A stretch of 64,000 nt of DNA, from positions 8,804,001 to 8,868,000 of the forward strand of contig CM060985.1 of NCBI GenBank assembly GCA_030765065.1. The letters are read 5' to 3'. The translations under genes were made by a program, and so were the position numbers. The stretch is from Deroplatys truncata. Its lineage: Eukaryota; Arthropoda; Insecta; Mantodea; Mantidae. The notes beneath the pieces were generated by a model. That model was not told the DNA's origin. It saw only the letters and a list, made by a program, of their open reading frames with translations, and ran no database searches. Positions 35,501-40,889 of the stretch are shown here, piece by piece (position 1 is the stretch's first letter; every line of letters begins with the position of its first letter).

Positions 35501-37279
35501 TGAGCAAAATTACCAGTCTTTCACACCCGATATAGAATGGGATGCTAAGGACCACAGCAGTTAAAGAGTGCCCATAAATAAAATTCAATTTAATGTTTCA
35601 ACTGAATAATTACTATGCAACAGTAAGCAAATGTAATATAACTAAATAATTACTGTGTGGCAGTAAACAAATGTAACAGAACTAAATAATTACCACATAG
35701 CAGTAAACAAATGTAATATAACTAAATAATTACTGTGTGGCAGTAAACAAATGTAACAGATCTAAATAATTACCACATAGCAGTAAACAAATGTAATAGA
35801 ACTAAATAATTATCGTGTAGCAGTAAACAAATGTAACAGATCTAAATAATTCTGCGACGCAATAGACAAATGTAATACAACTAAATAATGAATGCTACTA
35901 TAATTATGTCCAAGGACATATCTGCTCTTTCACGATGCAATTGTTAGCCTTAATAAAGGCTGTTTTGCATCAATGCATATAAGACAATGAAGAATATAAA
36001 ATTTTGGAAGAAAAGAAAGATGAAAAGGAAGTTCTGAGGGAGAATACGAACCAAAAGAGAGCTGCAAAGATGTTATGTTATATGATAATTCTCGGAGAGT
36101 GTCACAAGAAAATTCTGAAAAACACTCTGAATGGGACAGCTGTTCCTGTACATGAACTCATGCAAGTATGAGTTGAAGAGAAGTGCCGAACTGCCTCCTA
36201 AGCTTGCTAGCTCTTCTGCAAGTTGTTCTATGTCCCAATTTTCCATTAGGACAGCGTCATTATTTAAGATCTAATTCTCCGCAACGATGCGTAAGTTGTC
36301 CATGTTGACTGTTGGCAAAATCACACCAGAATACATAACCAATTCAATAAATTGTGACAGAATACATAACGGAAGTGCTTAAACAACTTTGGGACATTTA
36401 AAAAGCCAAATATTACATATTCGCGGAATTTTAGCGATGTTTTTTCTACAGGGTAGCCTGCCTGACGTTGCGCGGCACCCACCATGATACGTCGACCTCT
36501 GGAGCAACATTACCAGTTAATTATGTACATGAAATGTACCTGCATTATCTATACTGTATAAACTATCATTGTTTTGCACTGCATGGCTTATTAACTATGG
36601 TGGTGGATGAAAACTTTGTCCTATGTTTAATTGAATTTATTTCCGAATAAATATAATCTCATAACTATGATTATATACTGTACAACCTCTAATACAAATT
36701 ATTATTGCTACTAAAAATAGAAATAAAAATCTTACTTATCTACTCTCAATATGGCCTTTATAAAGTTGCTTGTCTAAACATACTTAGTCCCAACACGCAC
36801 AACTCCAAATTGTCCTATATGGTATTTATGATTTGAATGATCAGTGGTGGTGTAAAAGTGTAAAGAAATACTTGCATTGGGAGGTATTCAATCATCAGCT
36901 ATCAAAATGATTATGAAATCATTTAATATTAATGACCTAGTATAATTGTAACAAAAGAAATAGAGGCAGACAGAAACAGTAAGAACACAATCTATTGATG
37001 GGCTAACAGTGATATTTTATTAGTTTGTACAGTCACATAGCATACAGTAACCTTTGTTTGAGTTAATATATTCATCTGTTGACATCTGGGTGTAAGTACT
37101 TAAATGTTACAGAGGGAAATGTCCTTCAATACCAAATTCTAACCTGCATACAAAACCCACTGCTTACTTTTATATAAAATCTCAAACTTTAATTTCCTAC
37201 CTGTTCCACCTTTATTCAAGCGGAAGAAGTTTTTCAACTTTTCGTGGAAAGTTTTACTTTCCTTTTCTTTGATGCTCAT
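3593..37279 (-). CDS. TSC2: TSC2/gigas (tuberin), N-terminal ten exons, continues left of window
   Basis: Tuberin is the GTPase-activating subunit of the TSC1-TSC2 complex, which switches off Rheb and so restrains TORC1. Ten minus-strand exons are visible: 37279-37201, 35049-34913, 30298-30108, 26076-25879, 21733-21562, 18711-18511, 13331-13190, 10446-10307, 7187-7015 and 3761-3593. Together they give 1602 nt, exactly 534 codons, with every GT-AG junction in phase. Matches to vertebrate tuberin recalled from memory include MRNLLGTHLGH, PTSVLPSF, VRxKVLDxLS and AAQLLVDL. The visible part covers the alpha-helical N-terminal region (DUF3384, which contacts TSC1) and the start of the tuberin domain. 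The Rap/Ran-GAP domain must lie in exons beyond position 1. Introns run from about 1.8 to 5.2 kb and are filled with transposons. I saw no convincing further exon between 1 and 3592. Confidence 0.96.
3782..4082 (-). mobile_element. tRNA-derived SINE, family I
   Basis: The reverse complement begins with a tRNA-like head (CTAGTGGTACTACCGTGCTAG) and runs into a body with AAAGAGGCCTCTGAG and a CATAAATAAAA tail. It matches the better copy at 31473-31773. Confidence 0.8.
4376..5015 (-). mobile_element. LINE 3' fragment, split by a SINE
   Basis: The reverse complement reads SLCQKGILNSGIEIYNNLP and EFFKRIQ, typical of the C-terminal end of jockey/CR1-like LINE ORF2. A long AT-rich 3' UTR follows, ending AATTACTTACTTA. 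The SINE at 4437-4633 is nested in the UTR. Confidence 0.65.
4437..4633 (-). mobile_element. tRNA-derived SINE, family II
   Basis: The reverse complement has A-box-like TAGCTCAATGGTTAGAGC and B-box-like GTTCAAATCCC, followed by GTGGCGTTGAATTTTTCAG as in the 30.4 kb copy. It is flanked by the direct repeat GTACAATCAATC (4425-4436 and 4634-4645), a 12 bp target-site duplication. Confidence 0.85.
5030..5425 (+). mobile_element. LINE 3' end with (TTA)n tail
   Basis: Degenerate C-terminal codons (FKKELKKYL, KCLYRVDEL) are followed by a stop and a TTA microsatellite at 5399-5420. This is the same end structure as the LINE at 22.6-23.56 kb. Confidence 0.7.
5736..6560 (-). mobile_element. mariner transposon, internally deleted
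   Basis: The reverse complement starts MATDIEVRMKQRCVIEFLTA at 6511 and continues through a helix-turn-helix region (VSNVRRWIQHFKSAEKDVQ). It then jumps to the C-terminal signature LPHAPYSPDLAPSDFHLF. The central catalytic part between the first two acidic residues is missing, and several stops and shifts are present. Terminal repeats were not resolved. Confidence 0.8.
6600..6850. repeat. GTGCGTGC microsatellite in TSC2 intron
   Basis: A short alternating purine-pyrimidine run (about 6708-6742) lies in otherwise unremarkable intron sequence. No gene is seen. Confidence 0.5.
7015..7187 (-). CDS. TSC2: TSC2 exon 9
   Basis: 173 nt from GTGAAG|GAGGCG to AACAG|GTACTC. It encodes EASVLRLVSHLSGSIAP, then LDKYFKLESRTNIRVKVLDI and LSSVIHTN, parallel to vertebrate [20 protein letters not shown] and VLSFVLLIN. 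The acceptor has a weak pyrimidine tract, so the exact start could shift by a codon. It ends in phase 2. Confidence 0.93.
7190..9283. other. TSC2 intron, nothing recognised
   Basis: The stretch is AT-rich, without a supported ORF, SINE head or terminal repeats. It may contain old repeats I cannot name. Confidence 0.4.
9284..9418. mobile_element. mini Penelope-derived hairpin element
   Basis: It begins GACTAATTTTGAAG and carries a 5' tail. A roughly 40 bp arm (GAGAGTTGAGGGTTGTTAC...) is then repeated in inverted order after a loop of a few bases, ending CTCTATTTTAAA. It is flanked by AATAGTGAATT (9273-9283) and AATAGTGAAAA (from 9419). The sequence equals the ends of the PLE at 55698-57767 with the interior removed. 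Confidence 0.85.
9590..9950. mobile_element. fold-back MITE with TA duplication
   Basis: The two halves are inverted copies for about 160 bp each. Shared words include TATCTCCAAAACTAAG and ATGGGGGAAAGTAAATGCC. The ends read TATACAGG and CCTGTATA, consistent with a TA target duplication. It is non-coding. Confidence 0.85.
10307..10446 (-). CDS. TSC2: TSC2 exon 8
   Basis: 140 nt from TTGACAG|ATAAG to CGTCCA|GTGAGT. It encodes DKNPTAMVANHLHDTISTIE, then QLIELGQFNGSVRRVFELIE and RCSTVRP, matching vertebrate HDLLTTVEELCDQNEFHG and YFELVERCADQRP. It ends in phase 0. Confidence 0.95.
10500..10718 (+). mobile_element. SINE family II, damaged copy
   Basis: It has the A-box-like TAGTTGAGTTGGTTACAGC and the GTGGCATTGAATTTTTCAG body, but the B box is missing. 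Its tail (CCTACACACGGCTTGTGTGG) also occurs at 30440-30463. A mariner sits directly at its right end. Confidence 0.65.
10719..11430 (+). mobile_element. mariner, internally deleted, with terminal repeats
   Basis: The ends are AGGGTGAATCAAATATAAACC and, inverted, AGGGTGAATCAAACAAACC, each next to TA. The 5' part encodes NNIKFLVKEGTKASAILRRL and SKSQVYEWQDRKQWE, a mariner helix-turn-helix. The 3' part has PYSPDLSSCDFHLFGPLK with the third catalytic Asp. The middle is lost: 712 bp against about 1.3 kb for a full element. Confidence 0.88.
11500..13115. repeat. repeat B, split by a DNA transposon
   Basis: The right and left parts match the copy at 63.5-64.0 kb (AATAATAAAATAGTG, then CATTAATATGATGG, and TTACAAACCAGC). 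An internal part (GGAATTTTTAAAG, CATGAGCAGG) matches 13370-13690. It is interrupted by the element at 12050-12811. No coding content is recognised and the true borders are unknown. Confidence 0.65.
12050..12811 (+). mobile_element. Tc1/mariner-type element with 120 bp TIRs
   Basis: The terminal parts (about 12052-12190 and 12690-12810) are inverted copies sharing TTTTACACACAGGTAGTAT and GTCCATGGAAAT. TA lies on both sides. The interior keeps only a DUF4817-type helix-turn-helix (NTILRLMRKFEEGSLLEGKR, HSPENIKVLWVAM). The catalytic domain is absent. Confidence 0.85.
13190..13331 (-). CDS. TSC2: TSC2 exon 7
   Basis: 142 nt from TTGCAG|GTTTTGG to TTGG|GTTAGT. Read directly it gives VLECGHTLVMFEVTLSIQRL, VNKYGLELQDPAWDLLLSVI and EVIIKYL. 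This matches vertebrate YEIVLSITRLIKKY and VAWDILLNIIERLLQ. It ends in phase 1. The exon has no long upstream ORF and is easily missed by ORF scanning. Confidence 0.93.
13370..13690 (+). repeat. repeat B fragment
   Basis: It matches 11560-11800 over AGGAATTTTTAAAG, GACTGTC and CATGAGCAGGGGTGTA with scattered differences. Confidence 0.5.
13700..14960. other. TSC2 intron, nothing recognised
   Basis: AT-rich sequence without supported genes or repeats. Confidence 0.4.
14964..15018. repeat. (AAT)n microsatellite
   Basis: About 17 uninterrupted AAT units. Such runs terminate LINEs elsewhere in this window, but no LINE body is recognisable next to this one. Confidence 0.95.
15150..15470 (-). repeat. 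repeat A, first part of an interrupted copy
   Basis: The reverse complement carries AGAGATCTACATTTTTTGTG and TTTACCAGTTATACAAGA of repeat A. The copy seems to resume at about 17080 after a LINE. Confidence 0.65.
15480..17060 (-). mobile_element. LINE ORF2 fragment (jockey/CR1-like)
   Basis: Going down the minus strand, 16983-16777 gives NIISKVQHGLQQGKSTNLAL (RT fingers). 16763-16446 gives GVLQGLILGPLLFLLYINGL and FTLFADDTSVL (RT palm, catalytic ADD). 16278-15637 gives FLGVYVDSCLDWGMHI (thumb) and IHDYNTRSK (C-terminal motif). Frameshifts break it. A small hairpin element is inserted at 16235-16422. The LINE itself seems to lie inside a repeat A copy. Confidence 0.85.
16235..16422. mobile_element. 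mini Penelope-derived element inside the LINE
   Basis: It is flanked by a 13 bp perfect duplication, AGCAATACTTTTG (16222-16234 and 16423-16435). It has the same 5' tail and 3' end as the elements at 9284 and 20155. It also keeps a minus-strand hammerhead-like block at 16341-16371 (CTGACGA, a stem, then GAAAC). Confidence 0.88.
17080..18110 (-). repeat. repeat A, second part, hosting a Penelope-like element
   Basis: 17100-17246 and 18026-18090 together resemble the continuous copy at 46190-46430 (GTAATGTAGCTATT, AAAATGAAGTA, TAAGAATAAT). The intervening 766 bp is the PLE at 17247-18012. Confidence 0.75.
17247..18012 (+). mobile_element. Penelope-like element, second family, short fossil copy
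   Basis: It is flanked by a 13 bp duplication, TTTTGTAAGAATA (17234-17246 and 18013-18025). The terminal repeat at 17836-18012 occurs in inverted form at 17279-17456, with an extra 32 bp tail outside it. The middle encodes only the end of a PLE ORF: RLSEHKRNCRLGHTEKSAVA and then REAIEIYKHPNNFNRKEEAL, the C-terminal side of a GIY-YIG endonuclease. A TATAAA box and hammerhead-like blocks lie in the terminal repeat. It is a 5'-truncated copy and looks fairly recent, because its two terminal repeats are nearly identical. Confidence 0.9.
18511..18711 (-). CDS. TSC2: TSC2 exon 6
   Basis: 201 nt (67 codons) from TTGCAG|GTG to CTCTGT|GTAAGT. It encodes VMRNLLGTHLGHAALYTMC, then LLRGAIFHITMGLWGTKK and PTSVLPSFLC. 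This is the most conserved stretch of the N-terminal half and makes the identification certain. Confidence 0.97.
18865..19500 (-). repeat. repeat A partial copy
   Basis: Plus-strand words AACAGCATAACTCAAAAATG, AATACCAAACTTGG and CTAACAATTTTGATTAAAAT are the reverse of repeat A. A GTGTGCGTGCG microsatellite sits at the same internal position as in other copies. Confidence 0.75.
19590..20110 (+). mobile_element. Penelope-like element remnant (GIY-YIG end)
   Basis: The open text reads VYIEKTKGNLSTRAKEHTRN and EDKSAVTWHF, then LHWENIYIWKNRNCIFNFEI. These are the GIY-YIG endonuclease end of a PLE. It is old and broken, with a handful of breaks and no recognisable terminal repeats. Confidence 0.75.
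20155..20298. mobile_element. mini Penelope-derived hairpin element
   Basis: It is flanked by a perfect 12 bp duplication, TTACCTGTTCTT (20143-20154 and 20299-20310). It begins GACTAATTTTGAAG. Inverted arms of about 40 bp surround a short AT loop. It is near-identical to the element at 9284-9418. Confidence 0.9.
20440..21195 (+). repeat. repeat A copy
   Basis: It runs from GATACATTCACATCACTTTCTCTAC to GGTAGAGAAAGTA with the internal AATCAAAATCATTA and CATAAAGGGTAG blocks of the family, about 750 bp. It lacks the microsatellite. Confidence 0.75.
21562..21733 (-). CDS. TSC2: TSC2 exon 5
   Basis: 172 nt from TTTGCAG|A to TGGAAG|GTATCA. It encodes NTCYLC, then LQVMDTVLCYTNLPSDSLL and ALCRTVNEIYCQSSWK, parallel to vertebrate LQVLDAVVCYNCLPAESL and TLCRTINVKELCEPCWK. 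It ends in phase 0. Confidence 0.95.
21990..22215 (-). mobile_element. tRNA-derived SINE, family III
   Basis: The reverse complement starts with a tRNA-like head: GGTGGCTCAGTTGGTTAGGT (A box) and GGTTCAAACCTGG (B box). The body contains TGCAGGACGAAATTCCAGC and ends near TAACAAACAAAATATTT. A 5'-truncated relative is at 60836-61012. Confidence 0.88.
22600..23565 (+). mobile_element. LINE 3' half with (TTA)n tail
   Basis: An open 220-codon frame (22652-23314) starts NKEADLAAILNNNNK and carries FLGIHIDNKLTWEVH (RT thumb), FGIIYPYISYAIALWG and MNRVLVLQKKCLRCIYGL, ending KCLYRLDKL. It is the C-terminal part of a jockey/CR1-like ORF2. A 150 nt 3' UTR and a roughly 28-unit TTA run at 23481-23562 close it. 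It is 5'-truncated and the least decayed LINE here. Confidence 0.88.
23689..24987 (+). mobile_element. full-length mariner, nearly intact
   Basis: The 28 bp terminal inverted repeats (CGAGGGCTGTAAAGAAAGTA... against CGAGGGCTGTAAATAAAGTA...) differ at one base and are bordered by TA. Length is 1299 bp, the usual mariner size. The transposase begins at ATG 23864 (MFTKGDQRS). It shifts frame within the next few codons into SACYRGLREACGGNALLYR and continues to 24531. A stop lies at 24532, after NSDYYC, and a second at 24682. Catalytic residues are visible: Asp in VAIDETWARAYEP, Asp in VLYDNAHYH, and Asp in SPDMSPCDFDLF. The last two are 34 residues apart (DD34D). It is defective but recent. Confidence 0.95.
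24990..25500. other. TSC2 intron, nothing recognised
   Basis: No supported gene or repeat between the mariner and the GC-richer block at 25.5 kb. Confidence 0.4.
25535..25800 (+). promoter_or_regulatory. promoter-like block with TATA box, possibly a solo terminal repeat
   Basis: A GC-richer island contains GTATAAAAGGGAGAGGG, followed about 25 bp later by CAGTCAGCC/CAGTCACTGC, which could serve as an initiator. It sits in the TSC2 intron on the opposite strand and ends about 80 bp from exon 4. Such TATA blocks are common in retroelement terminal repeats. I could not find paired ends or a duplication. Confidence 0.35.
25879..26076 (-). CDS. TSC2: TSC2 exon 4
   Basis: 198 nt from TTTCAG|GTTTGAG to GTGCA|GTAAGT. 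It encodes FELLQSLTENGKDIHYFEEE followed by LSMLVNVIKFNAAYVDE, closely matching vertebrate ALTDNGRHITYLEEE and LVNLVKFNSCYLDEY. It ends in phase 2, with CA+A giving Gln. Confidence 0.95.
26225..27345 (-). repeat. repeat A copy with duplicated 5' end
   Basis: The right end motif ACTTTCTCTACTATGTATAG is at 26228-26247. The left end motif GAGAAAGTCATGTGAGTGTAA occurs twice (about 27080 and 27310), so the copy carries a partial tandem duplication of its 5' 200 bp. A TGTCTG microsatellite is at 26355-26375. Confidence 0.8.
27350..28950. other. TSC2 intron, nothing recognised
   Basis: Short open frames here match nothing I know. AT-rich, without clear terminal repeats. Confidence 0.4.
28960..29900 (-). 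mobile_element. Tc1/mariner-type transposase fossil (DUF4817 head)
   Basis: The reverse complement of 29810-29517 reads TQRCFQQYFNRRGASFKNTI, then STRRAAAALGISCHTIQHIL. This is the paired helix-turn-helix of DUF4817-type transposases. The region to its left is decayed catalytic sequence. Ends were not resolved. Confidence 0.65.
30108..30298 (-). CDS. TSC2: TSC2 exon 3
   Basis: 191 nt from TTTAG|AGT to CACAG|GTAAAT. It encodes SAVEKLWSCLKDLL through to THNVAEDVAH, parallel to the vertebrate AVEALWKAVADLLQ segment followed by RALFFKVIKDY. It ends in phase 2; the split codon AG+G gives Arg. Confidence 0.94.
30425..30760 (+). mobile_element. SINE family II, longer copy
   Basis: It contains TAGTTCAGTTGGTTAGAGC (A box) and GGTTCAAATCCTGG (B box), then TATGGCATTCAATTTTTTAG. 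The preceding 200 bp, including CCTACACACGGCTTGTGTGG, is shared with the 10.5 kb copy, so the unit may be a composite. Confidence 0.75.
30850..31250 (-). repeat. repeat A fragments
   Basis: AACATAAAGTAGGCAGAAAA, GTAGAGAAAGTTATGC and CTCAAAAATGGCTCTAACAA mark two rearranged pieces of the minus-orientation repeat. Confidence 0.6.
31473..31773 (+). mobile_element. tRNA-derived SINE, family I, best copy
   Basis: The tRNA-like head is CCGTGGACTAGTGGTACCG (A box) and GCGGGTTCAAACCCGGC (B box with paired T-arm). The body contains CTTCCTTCGGAAGGGAAG and AAAGAGGCCTCTGAGC, with tail CATAAATAAAACTCAATTTC. It is flanked by a perfect 13 bp duplication, CACTTTTATCACA (31460-31472 and 31774-31786). Confidence 0.95.
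32060..32920 (+). mobile_element. LINE C-terminal fragment with zinc-knuckle motif
   Basis: The reading near 32575 gives MCPICRQSENGLHILLE, a CxxC...H end motif like CPLCRLKVKEWHIVLEC at 41.1 kb. Several stops are present. The 3' end is AT-rich at about 32890-32920. Confidence 0.55.
33235..33330 (+). repeat. repeat A, part left of a LINE insertion
   Basis: GTTTTTGAGTTATGCTG followed by TTTATGATTCCAGGGA matches the microsatellite-side region of repeat A. It continues at 34145. Confidence 0.6.
33331..34135 (+). mobile_element. LINE ORF2 3' fragment
   Basis: Degenerate frames include VKYLGLIMQTTSSFRQHIQE and then a late CNVCYVTTLVIIIMHQN region with cysteines. A TTTATGATTCC/TTTATGATTCA repeat on either side suggests a duplication of about 14 bp in repeat A. 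Confidence 0.65.
34145..34775 (+). repeat. repeat A right part with a foreign block
   Basis: The repeat resumes with GGGGACCTCAAAACATATAT and ends GTGGTAGAGAAAGTAA. About 500 bp between (34200-34700) is not repeat A. It contains two copies of CCTCGGCTACGCYTTGAG at about 34499 and 34536. Confidence 0.6.
34913..35049 (-). CDS. TSC2: TSC2 exon 2
   Basis: 137 nt, acceptor CAG|GA and donor GAT|GTAAGC. It encodes a helix ending with KELSDAVLKNHLED, corresponding to the vertebrate segment just before AVEALWKAV. It ends in phase 0 and joins SAVEKLW of exon 3. Confidence 0.93.
35466..35597 (+). mobile_element. SINE family I, 5'-truncated
   Basis: AAAGAACCTCAAGCC through CATAAATAAAATTCAATTT is the 3' part of the 31473-31773 SINE. 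The tRNA head is absent. Confidence 0.85.
35601..35889. repeat. 40 bp minisatellite, seven units
   Basis: The unit is ACTAAATAATTAC... with CAGTAAACAAATGTAA, exactly 40 bp, starting at 35601, 35641, 35681, 35721, 35761, 35801 and 35841. Two variants (GTGTGG...CAGA and CACATAG...TATA) partly alternate, suggesting an 80 bp higher-order unit. Decayed units appear before the SINE at about 35340-35420. Confidence 0.95.
36521..37200. other. TSC2 intron 1, nothing recognised
   Basis: AT-rich, no repeat or ORF identified. Confidence 0.4.
37201..37279 (-). CDS. TSC2: TSC2 exon 1 (start codon exon)
   Basis: The ATG is at 37279-37277 and opens with MSIKEKESKTFHEKLKNFF, like the vertebrate start (SGLKEKFKILLG). 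The exon gives 26 codons plus one base and ends CAG|GTAGG. The next exon supplies GA to complete a glycine codon. Any 5' UTR exon upstream was not identified. Confidence 0.9.
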
Positions 37280-38690
37280 GATGTCTTGCTAAGAACTATT
37301 GGTGCCGGTTTATTTTCGCTGAATGATATTTGTATCTGATATCTAAGTTGCTAAGCGGCTGGGTAATTTCGAAGATGTTGAACAGAAACATTAAAACTAC
37401 AGTATTTGAAGTTTAGATGGTAATACTTCAACAACAATTACATGTTTCTGCCAAAATCAGCTGTGCCGCTCCATTACGGAGATTAGGCTCTGCTGTAATG
37501 ACAATGCCGCAAACAGAAGCACTTGTCATTATTCAATTGTCACCCTGGTTTTGAAGTAGTGAGTGACAACCGATACACACATTCATGTGGTTAATCGCGA
37601 TAAGGAGGTCACTTTCTTTCTCCTAAACATATACCCTGGACTTGGAATCATATAAAACTAAGAAAAAGACAACATAAATTCCAGTCATTACCATAACATT
37701 CGTGTTACTATAAAAAAAATTCTTCCTCATATTTACACGAGGGAATACATGTAATGTAGGACTACCGTGTCCTTGCTTGATATAATACATGAATTTGAAA
37801 TGAATGAAGCAGCAGTATAAGTAGTTTATGGATTTTATTATATTATAGGAAAGGAAAGTGCTCTTAGTGGTTATGTTGGCTAGGCTGAAATGATTTAAAC
37901 AATGGCGCGCTGCGCATAATAAACCAAATTAAACTTGAGAGGACGTAAACCTTTTCTATGCATTAAGTTTATTATGCTGAAACCGAAATTGCTAAATGAA
38001 AAAGACGAGTGTCAGAGTGCTAATAGAGCAAGCCAACTCAATGTATCATATTCCTCTCCTCTTGGCACACTACACATTCCTACCAAAAAGGTGCGACCAT
38101 GTTATGGCTAACTTCCAGTACGTGAACTAAAATCTAAGTCAAATACAAACCGCGAAGAGCACAAAATACTTTATTAAATCAAACTGTCCACACACAGACA
38201 GTACTTATATTATCTAGAATGATCTAAAATTTTTCAACAAGATAAAATTAAAGAGAATAGAGAGCCAGAGGTCTTTGCAGCTTATTTTAACATTGTACAC
38301 ATGGAGGGCATTTCACGTTACTAAACATACAACGACGTTAGGGGAAACAGGAGTTTGCATTGAAAGTGTATTTATACCTGAACACTGCCTCCTTAGAAAT
38401 CATTGAAATTATAATAGAAGATACAGTTAGATAGTTGTAAAGTTTAAACTGTTGAAATTATTTTGGGCGTTGAATTACGTAGCGAGGGTAATGTAAAATG
38501 ATAAAATACATAACATCTTGCGTACTGTGAATACAAATGAGGTTTGTACCTTCCATTAAATTGATATTTAAACATCATGAATACACATTAGAGAAACTGA
38601 AGGCTTTCTTGTTAGAATTTATATAAAATACTAATTTCTATGACGACGTATCCTGCTTGAATTTCGAAATAAACCCCTTTCTGAATATTT
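37280..38690. promoter_or_regulatory. 5' flank of TSC2, no recognisable promoter element
   Basis: This stretch lies immediately upstream of the TSC2 start codon and is one of the few parts without an obvious repeat, so the TSC2 promoter is expected here. I saw no clear TATA box, CpG-rich block or ORF. It is inferred from position only. Confidence 0.3.
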
Positions 38691-39190
38691 TATTTATTTA
38701 ATGTTTACTGCCTCTACCACTTACCTAGTGGTAAGCCCAAAATTCGATATTTCAGCGGAAAATTTTTGAGAAATCCAAAAGAGCCTATTGGAAAAAGGGC
38801 CATGTGTTTCTTTTCAAACAGACATATGCCAAACTTTGTACTGCAAAATGGAGATTATAAAGGAATTTCCCCACCTCTGATAGTATGTTATATGGAATAT
38901 TTTTGCTAATTTTTTTTTTCTGAAAAAATGACTTCTATGATTTTTATTGATTGAAGCATCCAAAACAATATGTTAAAAAAAGGACTGTATTTCTATCCAG
39001 ATATTAATAAATTTTGTGATTAAGTCTGCAAGACAAAGTTGCTTTTAATAGAATTCTCCAGCCCCAGATTCCCCTGTACATAGAACATTTTAAATTATTT
39101 TGCATTTCTCAAAAATGGCTTTTATGATATGTTCTATTGCAACAACAAAATTCACATCTTGAATTCTCTATAACCACCTATTAAGTCCTG
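38690..39190 (-). repeat. repeat A, old copy
   Basis: CTCTACCACTTACC, AAAATTCGATATTTCAGCGG and CTCAAAAATGGCTTTTATGA follow the repeat A order in reverse, with many differences. Confidence 0.55.
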
Positions 39191-40370
39191 AATTTTCTTG
39201 TGGGTCGTCATTAAATATTAGTACAAAAGCTTATAAAATCCATAACATTTTTCAAAATATACTGTGGATTGGAAGTTTCCAATGCTCTAAGTAACACACT
39301 TTGAAATGTTAAGTGGTCATTAATTTGTTCATACAAAGAGTACCTATGACAAAACGTGTTCAAATACCTAACTTTGTATGTAGCTAGGAAGTACATAGAT
39401 GTAGGAGAGGAATGAAAGAAAATATCATGTGACTCCTTCCCATCAGTTTTAACTTTGTGATTATGGTTTATTGACATGTTTTGCATTACAAGCGTTTACC
39501 CAATGTTGCACACACAGTGTGATTGAAAACTGGCCACAGTTCTTTGTTTACATTTTAATAAATTTGTTGAACTAACAGGCACATGAACTTTAAGTGAGCA
39601 AAACTAGAATTTCCACTTTTAGGCAACATTTTCTTGGAAACAACTCCACGTGTCTATGCATATTTCTGGATATACTTACAATGTTTCTGGTGGAGAATGC
39701 CTTTACACACTTGTTATTTTAACCCCTTCAGCGATATGGACATGATATGACGTTTTGTGCAGGCACTTTTAAATAATCAACTGCTAAATAAGTGAAAGCT
39801 ACTTTACTTCACAGTTAATGAGATCAGACAGTGCTGCAACTATCATGTGTTCAGATGGCCAAGCATTTTAAGGCATTGTGACATGATATGGTTACGTTAC
39901 ATAGTCAGAGGTTTGCGCCCCAAAGGTAGAACTTTTTTTTATTTTTATTCTTACTTCAAGAGGAATACACCTCACCTCATTGGGTATCCTTGAAGGGGTT
40001 AATGAAGGTACAGAAGCTCAGTTGATTTATTTAAGCCAAGGGATCCACAAATCATTCACTATTTGCAACCCCCTGCAAAAGTAATGCTTGGAAAATTGTG
40101 CTTAGTCGTATGTTAACAAATGTACTCAAATGCTATGAAGTATGAATGAGCATTTATTTCTCAACACTCACAATTACATAATTAAACTACATAAATTTTA
40201 AAGTATAATAATATTTTAAAATATTAGGCTATTAACACTATAAATCCACATCTTGGTTGCTTGCCTATTCTAATCTGCAGTCTCAATACACACAACTCCT
40301 GGTCTTCTGTGTATTGATGATCCATTGTCTACTTGCTTACATTATTTTGTCTTCTTTGTAGTCATTCTTA
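39191..40370. other. intergenic, nothing recognised
   Basis: Intergenic between TSC2 and the ZnT gene. A 91-codon minus frame (39211-39486) matches no known family. Confidence 0.4.
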
Positions 40371-40870
40371 ATCATTTATTTTTGTTTTTACCCAAATAGT
40401 TAACCATAGCTTTTATATTTTTATCCCCATTTACCTCAGAATCTTCCGTATTAACACTTCCCATCCAAGTTTTTCCATTTCTGTTGCCAAACTTGTTCTC
40501 TCCATTTCTTTGTTTGATTCCAATGTAATATATAGTGGAAATCTGTGAATACTTCACCATACATTGGGCATTTTCCTACATCTTTGTCATGCCTCATGCC
40601 TTTCAAACTCCTGTTCTTGTCCTAATTTATTCTATATCTCTATGTACTTTTCGCTCCCCCATATTGTTATTTTTATTTCCCTATATATCCTCAAAGAGCT
40701 TTTGTTTCTTGTATTGCCAAAATATCTTGTCTGTCAATATTTTCTGCTTTAGTTCTACTTCATTCCAAAAGCCTCTAATGTGATATTCTAATTTATCCAC
40801 ACCTCTCCCATACCTATCTGTTCCATGACTTCCTGAATTTTTAATAACCATGACCCTTTCCACTTATTTT
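40371..40870 (-). mobile_element. coding-looking transposon fragment
   Basis: Minus-strand text such as GRGVDKLEYHIRGFWNEVEL, KILTDKIFWQYKKQKLF and NRNGKTWMGSVNTEDSEVN is unusually protein-like but broken into several frames. I cannot assign it. It adjoins a LINE end on the other strand. Confidence 0.35.
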
Positions 40871-40889
40871 TGTCTTGTGTATTTGTATT

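Larger units (their letters stand above)
35196..36516. mobile_element. TTAA-flanked element with 55 bp TIRs and a minisatellite
   Basis: The left end TTGGTAATGTTGCTCCAGAG and the right end, inverted, CTGGTAATGTTGCTCCAGAG continue to match for about 55 bp. Both ends abut TTAA (35192-35195 and 36517-36520), the target used by piggyBac-type transposases. No transposase is visible. The interior carries a 40 bp tandem array (35601-35889) and a SINE I fragment. It lies in TSC2 intron 1. Confidence 0.75.

Noticed and set aside
35601-35889. CRISPR-like array
   Set aside because: Units abut with no unique spacers, the host is an animal, and the period is a plain 40 bp minisatellite.
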